Origin: Bathymodiolus brooksi
Taxonomy: Eukaryota > Mollusca > Bivalvia > Mytilida > Modiolidae
Direction: 5' to 3'
Length of the DNA: 64,000 nucleotides
Assembly (NCBI GenBank): GCA_963680875.1
Contig: OY804578.1
Span: 25,139,101 to 25,203,100, forward strand
Made by a program: the position numbers and the translations under genes. Each line of letters opens with the position of its first letter. Position 1 is the first letter of the stretch. Below are positions 27,401-35,208 of the stretch, in pieces. Under the pieces are notes generated by a model, which worked only from the letters and a program-made list of their open reading frames with translations, made no database searches and was not told the origin of the DNA.

Positions 27401-29321
27401 TGTCAACTGTCAAAAAACAAACAACGTACTGTAAGTTTATACAATTTGATATGGTGTTGGGAGATACAAATAATGTGCTTTGGAGTGCCCGGTATATTGT
27501 TTGATACACGAAAAGCTTGTAGACACCGGAATAAATGAATGTATTGAAGCGAATATAGAAAGCAAAATAAGTTCATAGACTCATTAATTAGACGTTGAGG
27601 CAACCTATGTAATAAGTAATTGTTCTCTTTTTTGTTAAAGGTCTTGTACTGCCCTTTGTAACGATGGGTTTCAGTTCGCTACGTCACACTTACTAGTCAG
27701 ACTCAGGTGTCAGATACAGACTGGCCAATGGGATGGCAATAAAGTATTTCCTGCTTGTATTGGTATGTATGTAAAATGCGTTGAAAGTACACAAGTCTTT
27801 GTCAGCCTATTTGTACAAAAAGGAACAATTTTGAGATATTATGATTTTATAGAAAGCTTGAATAAATGTTAGAGAAAACAGAAGGGGCATCGAGAATGTA
27901 AAATCCAGAGATATAGGCAACATTGAGCACAAGATTCAGAACGAGGACAAGCAATCTTTTATCCATTTTAACTGCAAACGTAGAAATAATACAAATGGCA
28001 AAATGACAAAACAGTTTATAATGAAACGTAGATATCAAATGTAGTGCGCACAACGCGTTTCTGGAATAACCTTCATCAGGTACGCTCAAAGTCGAAAGGT
28101 TGGAAAGCCAAATAATTTAAAAAGATTTGGGAGCAAGTAATCCAAAGGGCATAAATAGGATAATACACTTACCTATTTCCACAATTACGAAATTTTAATG
28201 TTTTAATAAATATTTTACAGCAATTGACCACGTGTCGAGCACAACACAGCCACCATTTACACGTAAGTTTGTATTATTGTATTGTTATATTGTGAAGTAT
28301 TCCGTATACAATATGTTTCAATAGTAGTAGTCGTTTAGCGACTGTTTATGCACAAGCTAACAACCCAATACCACCGTACTCTTATATATATATATATATT
28401 ATATGGACCGAAGCGAAGCTGAGGTCCATATACTATTTTGTGGGTGACAGACCATAAACTGCCATTTGGGCCGAAGTGCCATGAACTATTTGCTATATTA
28501 TACTCAATACATGCAAATCTGTCAGACGACATGTTTTTGTTGTTGTATTTCTAAGACAAAAAACGAGTTCGGACACAATCTGGAAGAAAACATTATATTG
28601 ACCGGGCCCAGTCAATATACTAGAATATTGACCGGTCAATATACTAAAATATTGACCGGCTGCGCTAACATAGACAAATAGGGGTAATCTAATCGTAAAG
28701 TATAATATATATATATATCAAATATTGATGTATACTAGGGCATCTTCTAACCATTTTATGTCCGCTGCAATTAATCTACTAACATACCAATCATTTATAT
28801 AAGAAGAAAAAAAAGACAGCTGAAACAATGAGATGTTGAATAATTCAACCAATATCAACTAAGCAAACAACTACCTCTAATCTAGATTACAAATTGACAC
28901 GAATAGACCAGGTTACAACATTAAGATGAAAGGCACACTCATTTTGAATGGGGTTCTCTTACCACACCCACACCCATCATGGATATCGTAAAATTTCAAG
29001 TTGATCTGTCTGTAAAAACGAACGCTACTCTGGTTGTATTTATGCGGCATCACAATTAAGTAAATGGCTTTCAGTAAACCGATCAAGTCTTTTATTTATT
29101 TTCATGTTTATATTTCAGATAAATGTATCCGCACCCAGTCAGATTGTAACAGGTTTGGTAACGGAGATTTCCAGACATGTGGAGACTGTCGTTACTTTGC
29201 TACTTGTTCAGAAGGCATTGTTTACATAAGACCATGTCCCAACAATCTAGTGTTCGATTCTAATACAAGGACTTGTCAGTTTAACTCAGCAACATGTCAT
29301 TCACACACTCCATTTGGCTAG
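15496..29321 (+). CDS. Gene 2: secreted Sushi-Sushi-F5/8C-Sushi-chitin-binding mosaic protein (13 exons, 485 aa)
   Basis: Exons: 15496-15532, 16432-16534, 19806-19924, 20952-21027, 23405-23523, 24278-24456, 25159-25311, 26061-26205, 26794-26865, 27343-27430, 27641-27762, 28221-28262, 29119-29321. They sum to 1458 nt with every phase matching. Signal peptide [12 protein letters not shown]... (about 1-20); Sushi 1 (25-86), Sushi 2 (91-151), F5/8 type C domain (153-310, '[14 protein letters not shown]', '[12 protein letters not shown]', terminal C154/C307 pair), Thr/Pro linker (311-335), Sushi 3 (343-404), second linker, Peritrophin-A/CBM14 domain (421-480). The start ATG sits in a good context (accaaaATGG), with a splice-acceptor-like tttcag just upstream, so a 5' UTR exon is possible. 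The probable role is extracellular glycan/chitin or membrane binding in matrix or immunity; function is inferred from domains only. Confidence 0.93.
15984..15996. repeat. Poly-C tract
   Basis: A run of 13 C in gene 2 intron 1, flanked by A-rich sequence. No surrounding repeat family was recognised. Confidence 0.9.
16210..16285. repeat. (ACAA/GCAA)n microsatellite
   Basis: An imperfect tetranucleotide tract ('aagcaagcaggcaagcag' then 'acaaacaaacaaacaa') in gene 2 intron 1, about 150 bp upstream of exon 2. Confidence 0.9.
16745..16850 (-). mobile_element. Family C (hammerhead-like) copy, reverse orientation
   Basis: The reverse strand reads 'aattatttggttttccaa', a diverged GAGTGTTCCTGATGA core and 'gatatctacgtttc'. 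It lies in gene 2 intron 2. The core and stem positions carry several substitutions. Confidence 0.7.
17185..18130. repeat. 35-bp minisatellite (27 copies)
   Basis: Each unit contains 'gataccaaaggagtaatcag' followed by aagctgtaaatctaa. Variants are gctgt, gccgt and atccgt. The last unit runs straight into a reverse-oriented RT-element 3' fragment (18131-18250), and the unit equals that element's 3' terminus. It lies in gene 2 intron 2. Confidence 0.95.
18131..18250 (-). mobile_element. RT-retroelement 3' fragment (variant D) adjoining the 35-bp array
   Basis: It carries 'gacaaacaacgatctacaaa' and 'aaaactaaagatcgagcaac', the reverse complement of blocks in the other D copies. Its 3' terminus has been expanded into the neighbouring array. 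Confidence 0.8.
20343..20580 (+). mobile_element. SINE family A copy
   Basis: The head reads 'tggttagcgggctcgcctcg' and then 'gtgggttcgagtcacggtc' (box B-like). The end is 'ggcgttagacaacaatcatt'. It lies in gene 2 intron 3, so it is carried on the sense strand of the transcript. Confidence 0.8.
21051..21211. repeat. Four-copy 40-bp tandem repeat just after a splice donor
   Basis: Units start at 21051, 21091, 21132 and 21172 and contain 'gatatgatgatctacttata' and 'gtgattggtc'. The array begins 24 nt after the exon 4 donor of gene 2. No wider repeat family was recognised. Confidence 0.9.
21744..22215 (-). mobile_element. RT retroelement: C-terminal RT remnant plus 3' region
   Basis: On the - strand, 22211-21981 encodes an intact 76-residue tail containing '[20 protein letters not shown]' and '[10 protein letters not shown]', which I recognise as the C-terminal part of a widespread invertebrate RT family. 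Variant D 3' sequence follows directly (21960-21744). This copy is the key link showing that the D repeats are the 3' end of an RT element. The class (Penelope-like or a relative) is my inference. Confidence 0.7.
23172..23235 (-). repeat. Fragment of repeat E
   Basis: The sequence 'taagggtaataacaaaatta' to 'gcaatcttacaaagggaaag' is the reverse complement of the right end of the 11625-11975 and 54130-54475 copies. Confidence 0.8.
23971..24224 (+). mobile_element. SINE family B copy
   Basis: A near full-length copy: head 'ggaccgtcgtggtcgtgatc', internal 'taagttcgaaccccgctcag' (box B-like), 'ggtggttttctccggatact', and 3' end 'gaaagtggcgccaaacacca'. It lies in gene 2 intron 5, ending 53 bp before exon 6. 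Confidence 0.85.
24833..25050 (+). mobile_element. SINE A 3' tail expanded into a 19-bp array
   Basis: A SINE A 3' end ('ctcgtcatgatatagctgaa', then a diverged tail) runs into about nine copies of a 19-bp unit 'aacaatcagtcactcacac' (24880-25048). The unit is the SINE's own tail. It lies in gene 2 intron 6, inside the F5/8C coding region, ending about 110 bp before exon 7. Confidence 0.9.
26600..26710 (+). mobile_element. Family C (hammerhead-like) copy, degenerate
   Basis: It shows 'gaacgtacctgataacgttt' and 'attccaggcaagtggcgttc' in the family order, with a damaged CTGATGA and GAAA. It lies in gene 2 intron 8. Confidence 0.55.
28021..28118 (-). mobile_element. Family C copy with the best-preserved hammerhead-like core
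   Basis: On the - strand: GCGTAC (28085-28080), CTGATGA (28079-28073), a short GG...CC stem, GAAAC (28061-28057), CGCGTT, then GTGCGC (28051-28046). GCGTAC and GTGCGC can form six pairs of stem I, including one G-U, and helix III could be two pairs (A-U, C-G) with a two-base loop. A non-canonical A-A at the base of stem II makes activity uncertain. It lies in gene 2 intron 11. Confidence 0.65.
28400..28665. repeat. Cluster of palindromes in gene 2 intron 12
   Basis: A 10-bp hairpin, tatatggacc (28400-28409) with ggtccatata (28423-28432), follows a TA microsatellite. Further on is a perfect 18-bp palindrome, atattgaccggtcaatat (28625-28642), flanked by more copies of 'attgaccgg' (28598, 28651). 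The class of element is unknown. Confidence 0.75.
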
Positions 29322-29971
29322 ACACATCTGAAATTAAGAAAACAACGCGTGGTTTTGAATATATTATTTGCCTCATTTAGGCTAAACCTTTGAACGCTAT
29401 TTTCAAGCAAACAGTGATATAATGTTTAGACAAACAGTGATGTCATACTTCTAAAGCTGAGGATATGACAATATTAGTATTTTTAACTGTTGCGACAGTG
29501 TCGTATTTTGCTTTTGTTTTTATTTAAATAGGCATTTTCGATTTTCTTATATGTACGTATTCTTTGTGAGTAGAGTTTTGCTAGATAAAAAAAAAGCATT
29601 AGGCTGGTTTAAAATATATGGCATAGCAATGGCAATATTAACAGTACTAATGCTGACATGTTTTAATTTAATGAAATTCAGATAACGAACGAAATATTAA
29701 ACATATGGAATATCATCGTTGTGTGCGAAAGATACTTTACAAACATATACTGACTTTTAAAAGTTAATCGGCACATGTTGAGGTGTTTTCGAGTAGAACA
29801 CACAAGGAGTGAAAACGATGATAATATTTATACTGATGTCTTAAGCATATTGATTAGACACGACATTTAGGAATTATAATATAGGGAAAACAAACTCGAA
29901 TAAACAAAATAGAGGAACAGCTATGTATAATCGTGGTATTAGATAATTACATTACAACAGTTATTTCTTCA

Positions 29972-30063
29972 GGGTTATGGTGCTTAATGCCACATTCCAC
30001 TAAGTTTCAGCTATATCGTGGCGCTCAGTTTATTGGTGGAGGAAACCGGAGAAAACCACCAGT
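29972..30063 (-). mobile_element. SINE family B fragment
   Basis: The 3' tail ('ggtgcttaatgccacattcc') plus the central 'tattggtggaggaaaccgga' block, truncated before the head. Confidence 0.75.
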
Positions 30064-30510
30064 TCTTTCTTCAATTTGTAGTTTATAACATTATGTAAAG
30101 AAATTATAAGCACTGATGACCAACACTTCCGCTAATATTAACATAACGAACAACCATCTCTCATATGTATATGTTTTGAAACTTACCATCTGTAAATATT
30201 AGAAATAGAGTTTAATATTTGTCTGAATGAGTCAGTATATGTAATAATTAAACATAGTATAATTATTAGACAGTCACGGCAGCAATATATTGTAACTATA
30301 TACACAAAGGCGACAATTTATGAAGTTTAATAAATGTATATTGATAATATATGTATATTGAAATTTCTAGAGGTTTATTTTTTGTTAAAATAGCAGCATA
30401 TTTTATAAATTGTGTTGCTAAGATACCCGCTTTCTAATTTGGATTTGCTACGTTCCAGCATTATAGTGCTAAATAAAGGTATATAACATTATGTTCGTCT
30501 CTCGTTTGTG

Positions 30511-30760
30511 GGGCCATCGTGGTCGTGATTGTATGGTAGTTGGATGTATAACTACCTCTGCAATCAGTGCCTATTACCACGTTGTGAGTTCGAATCCCGC
30601 TCAGGCGAGGAGTACTCGATACAACATTATGTGATAAAAATTGCCAGTGACTTGCGACAGATTGGTGGTTTTCTCTGGGTACTCCGGTTTCCTCTAATAA
30701 TGAGACTGACCGCCACGATATAACTAAACTATTATTAAAAGTGGCGTAAAACACCATAGC
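30511..30760 (+). mobile_element. SINE family B copy
   Basis: A near full-length copy: 'gggccatcgtggtcgtgatt' head, 'gtgagttcgaatcccgctca' box B-like block, and 3' end 'agtggcgtaaaacaccatag'. Confidence 0.85.
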
Positions 30761-31199
30761 ACAATCCTCTTCTATCTTTTTGAATCATTAAAAAGTAAAG
30801 CTTTCGAATAGATGATTAGAAAGTATTACGCATTCAATGTTTTCGATAAACAAAACCTAATAATTTGCATTAAGTACTTGTGCCAAGGGGGCGAAAATTA
30901 TAAAATGCAAATAGTAAAATGTATGAGCATCTAGTATTTCACAGACCCATTTTCAGGTATATGCTATTTGGCATTTGTTGGTAAGAATATTCCAAACTGC
31001 AAAAATACACCATAATGTTTATGACAAGTATAACACTTCCTATTTCTTTTCTGGTTTGCTGACATTTCAAAATTCGTCTGAGAAATCCACCATTGCCACC
31101 ATGACAGGACATAGTTTTAATACAAGACCATCAGGGGGAAAATGGCCCTTTTTCAGAAACTAGTAATTTGTTTAGTAAATAAAGGATTTATGACAAATG

Positions 31200-31295
31200 T
31201 GGTTCTCTCCGGGTACTCCGGCTTCTTCCACCACTGAAAGTGGTCGCCATGATATAGCTGAAATATTGCTGAAAGTGGCGTTAAACACCAAAAAT
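31200..31295 (+). mobile_element. SINE family B fragment (3' half)
   Basis: 5'-truncated: starts at 'ggttctctccgggtactccg' and ends 'gtggcgttaaacaccaaaaa', followed by a short 'atcaatcaa' tail. Confidence 0.85.
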
Positions 31296-31559
31296 CAATC
31301 AAATCAATCAAAATCAAATGCCATTTTTCGTCATTGGTGTTGTTTGCTCTATTCGAAGTTGGGTTTATGTATCAGTCCATGTTGTGGTCGTTTAGATCCT
31401 TCACCATCATAACATTTCAAAGCGCATGGAACCCGTTAGTGTTTTTTTTAAAATGAAGACAAAACAACTTTCACAAATTTGAAGAAGAAAAATCAAGTGA
31501 GTTGTAATTTAACACTTTTAATAAGGCTAGATGAAATAATCTGAACTCTTTTATGTTTT

Positions 31560-31795
31560 CCTTAAACACCTAACAGTAAAAATTAAGCCCCTAACATTCA
31601 ACCCGGAACACATTACACTAAACTCTGAACGCCTAACAGTAATATATGAACGCATAACATGAAAATTTGAACCCTAATATTGATCTCTGAACACATAACA
31701 CTAAACTTCAAACGCCTAGCAATAATCCATAAACGCCTAACACTAATATTTGAACACGTAAAATTAAACCCCGAAAATATAGCATTAAATTGATT
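31560..31795. repeat. Eroded minisatellite with a roughly 30-bp period
   Basis: The phrase 'gaacgcctaacactaa' recurs with many substitutions (for example near 31625, 31690 and 31730), alternating with 'aaactctgaacg'-like spacers. The copies are too diverged to fix an exact unit. Confidence 0.6.
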
Positions 31796-31945
31796 GTTTC
31801 TGACATAGGAACAAATATAATATTATTGTACGTATACAAAATATACAAAATATAAGATTTCATTCGACTATTGTCACGAATTCATACAAGTGTACTACTG
31901 CATCTATCGTCTAGACACGGAAACTAATATAACATTAAAGTAGGA

Positions 31946-32110
31946 ATTTGGAGATACCAAAGGTGTAATCAGAATCCGTAAATCGAAGAAGAAGAATAGA
32001 CCACAATGGACAAAAGAAAAAGAACAAAAGGACAAACAACGATCTACAAAACATACACATAAAACTAAAGATCTAGTAACACGAAACACACTAAAAACCT
32101 GGGTATTGAT
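31946..32110 (-). mobile_element. RT-retroelement 3' fragment (variant D)
   Basis: Starts at the terminal 'gataccaaaggtgtaatcag' and includes 'aaacaacgatctacaaaaca' and 'aaactaaagatctagtaaca'. This is the single-copy form of the terminus that is amplified at 17185-18130. Confidence 0.8.
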
Positions 32111-32865
32111 GTTTGGTGACTGAACTCTCATCACTTCTCACTCCAAATGAATAGCTGTTAGCATCACATATACTCATATCACACAGATTTTGCAATATCT
32201 GTTAAAACATTGCCTTTTTGAACTATATTGCAGACTTGGTCTTGAGGGTCATTGTGGTATTGTAATAAGGACACACAACTGAAATCTTATTTATTTTGTA
32301 CTCAAAGTAGATTCCAATATCGTAAGATTTCAGAAATCCATTTCAAGCGCATAAAATAGCAGTTAATCGTAAATTGGAAATAAAATGGAATCACTTTGAT
32401 TATTTACACATTAAAAACTTATCAAAAGGAACAGATGGCGAATAAAAAAAAGATATTGACGCCAGTTAGGTGATAAATTGTGCATTTATGTGTTACCATG
32501 TAACGAACTATTTAAATTACACCAAATGATTACAATCAGAAGAAAGGTTTCGAGTACTTTTATCAGCATTAGGACAAACAAACACAGAAAACAATAACCA
32601 AAGAATGAATAAACAATGTTATTGCTGGTTGTTTTACGCCATATTTGACAATATTTCATATTGTGACGTAATATTTAATACAAAACATGGGTTATGATAA
32701 TCTCTAGCTAAAACTAACAAACAAAAATGAGTTCAGATTTCAACTGTAGGACTTTATTTTGTTTGGAACAATTGTAAATAATAATTATATATTGCAATAA
32801 ATTTGACTTTTCTACACTTTACACTACCATTTCTTTATGCAAATGAAAAAAAACAATGTTTAATT

Positions 32866-33022
32866 GAAGTTCGAATCTTACTCATGGCGAGGTGTACTCG
32901 ATATAACATTATGTGATAAAGTTCGGTGGTTTTTTCCTGGTACTTTAGTTTCCTCCACCAATAAAACTGACCGCCACAATATAACTGAAATATTGTTGAA
33001 AATGGCGTTAAACACCATAACC
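32866..33022 (+). mobile_element. SINE family B fragment
   Basis: 5'-truncated: begins within the box B-like region ('gttcgaatcttactcatggc') and ends 'aatggcgttaaacaccataa'. Confidence 0.8.
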
Positions 33023-33164
33023 CTAACCCAAATCGTCCACGACGCATGTGACTTCAAAAAAGGTGAGGAACGTTACAAATTTATAATTTTTGGACACGAA
33101 CAAAAGGTACTACAAACATGAAGTAATCAGTATGTCCCTCATCTTTATCTACATCATATTTGTC

Positions 33165-33560
33165 GAGATCGGAGGACATTTTTCAGCAATTCATCGGTAT
33201 TAACATGGGAAGAAACTGTACTGCCTCCTTCTTTTCTTTTACTCCTTCTAAGCAAAAACTTATCAAAGGCAACATAATGACAGAAGCTAAAACATTTAAT
33301 CTCACTTTCAGGAATATTGATAATGTTCTATCAATTAATAATCCAAATTTTGCTAATAGGATACCGTTAATATAACCAAGAAGAAGTTGAAATAAAAGAG
33401 ACACTAAAAACTGCTTCCTCTGCCCAGACATTTCTTGACATTTACCTCAAATTTGACACCAATGTTCAACTTTCTACCAGATCCTCTGACAAAAGAGACA
33501 ATTTCAATTTGTAATTATAAATTTTCCACACTCGTATGCTAAGCTCGAGCTTGCAGTTTG
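33165..33560 (+). pseudogene. Decayed reverse transcriptase fragment
   Basis: One frame reads 'FQQFIGINMGRNCTASF' and then 'FNLTFRNIDNVLSINNPNF', matching the RT block where the metal-binding motif is normally Y-x-D-D. Here it is N-I-D-N, so catalysis is lost. A deletion removes the helix between the two blocks, and the later part continues in another frame ('FLDIYLKFDTN', 'DKRDNFNL') before a stop. It is a retroelement relic, not a host gene. The class is probably Penelope-like but not certain. Confidence 0.7.
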
Positions 33561-33569
33561 TATTCAGAC

Positions 33570-33855
33570 GTCTTACAACGTCGCAGTAGTCCGAGGTCTT
33601 ACAACGTCACAGTAGTCTGAGGTCTTATAACGTCACAGTAGTCTGAGGTCTTACAACGTCACAGTAGTCTGAGGTCTTACAACGTCACAGTAGTCCGAGG
33701 TCTTACAACGTCACAGTAGTCTGAGGTCTTACAACGTCACAGTAGTCCGAGGTCTTACAACGTCACAGTAGTCCGAGGTCTTACAACGTCACAGTAGTCT
33801 GAGGTCTTACAACGTCACAGTAGTCTGAGGTCTTGCAACGTCACAGTAATCTGAG
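33570..33855. repeat. 26-bp minisatellite (exactly 11 copies)
   Basis: Units contain 'gtcttacaacgtcacagtag' followed by tctgag or tccgag. It begins within about 10-20 bp of the end of the recognisable RT relic. Confidence 0.95.
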
Positions 33856-34894
33856 TACTAACTATTAATTCAAGGTTATTTAAAAAATCGTATCATCTTA
33901 TCTTTCAAATAGTTTTGCGGAAGATATCAACAACTTGTTGAAAAATATTATGTCAGTTGAAGGACAGATTACAAACATTTTTGTTAGAATTTGGAACTGT
34001 TTCGTCAGAGAGGTTTATTTTTGCATTTAATTTTAATTTTATATTCGAAAGGATACTACCATAGCTTTTGAAGTTTGTGCTAAAAGATTTGTGTCATAAA
34101 TTTGCAACCTTGAAATTGTCTGACGACTTTTTTTCATAATTGCGTCTGATTGTGTTATTGAAAAGAAATTGTGCATCACATTTTACTGTTTATTTTGACA
34201 TTTGCAAACTGCCAAACAGCTGTCTGCTGTAAAAGATTGAACTTAGAGTTGTTTCTGTCTCATAAATCAGTCCTTTATTTCTAATTTATTGTGCATTATG
34301 TTTTGTCTAATCCATATTACGTATTAGAAGGGTTGGCATGACGTTTTGTGTAGTTAGTCTTCGGAACGTTACCAAAAGAGGTAAGAACTACAATTTTACA
34401 TTAAATAGAATATGGAACAATTATATAGAACTACCTCGAAGTTCGTACACAGAGGGTTCCTCTGAGGTTACTCAAATATGTATTTAACTATCAAAGCAAT
34501 TAGTTATGCTATATGCAGATTATATGTATTAGCAACTCTGCTTTAAACCCGTGAAATGTTTTAGAACATAGTATTGTTCTGCGTATAACATAAATATACA
34601 TTATATTAAAATAATAAATAACCGTACACATTTCATTTTACATTTTAAATTATCAAATATATATAATAGACTGCTACAGCAATATGGCAGTTGTTTTATA
34701 TAAACATAGATTCAGAACCAGATATATAATACAAGGCAACATTAGAACAAAACACAAAAAACATGCTTGAACAATAAGAACCGAAATAAACAAAATTGTG
34801 TTTCAATGTGTCAATCTTGTACGACTGTGTATACTTTACCAGTATATCAATGCAATTTGGGATAATTTTTTTTCTGCTAAAGGTAATACTAATA

Positions 34895-35134
34895 GGGGCC
34901 GTCGTGGTCGTTATCGTAGGATAGTTGGATTTACAACTACCTGTACAACCAGTTCCTATCACCACTAAAGTCGTGAGCTCGAGCCCCGTTCAATGCGCTG
35001 TGCAGTCGATGCAACATTATGTGATAAAGTTTGTCTGTGGTTTTCTGTGGGAACTCCGGTTTCCTCCACCAATAAAACTGACCGCCACGACATAGCGGAA
35101 ATATTGTTGAAAGTGGAGTTAAACACCATAAACC
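34895..35134 (+). mobile_element. SINE family B copy upstream of gene 3
   Basis: Head 'ggggccgtcgtggtcgttat', box B-like 'gtgagctcgagccccgttca', 3' end 'agtggagttaaacaccataa'. It ends 75 bp before the gene 3 start codon, so it may lie in the promoter or 5' UTR intron of that gene. Confidence 0.85.
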
Positions 35135-35208
35135 AAGTCAAACGATAATACTGATATATAATTAAGGTATTTCAATCCAGCTTAAACCAGCATAATATTG
35201 CAGGTACC

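Larger units (their letters stand above)
29322..35208. other. Intergenic region between genes 2 and 3
   Basis: No host exons were recognised. It contains four SINE B copies or fragments, a SINE B copy at 34895-35134 ending 75 bp before gene 3, RT relics with an abutting 26-bp array, a D fragment and an eroded minisatellite at 31560-31795. A possible gene 2 polyadenylation signal AATAAA is at 29899-29904. If it is used, the 3' UTR would be about 590 nt. Confidence 0.5.

Noticed and set aside
27847..28089. 80-codon open frame on the - strand
   Set aside because: It starts inside the family C repeat and continues through intronic sequence of gene 2.
33160..33375. Host gene with an intact 71-codon frame
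   Set aside because: The residues match a reverse-transcriptase block with a ruined catalytic motif and frame changes on either side. It is a retroelement relic.
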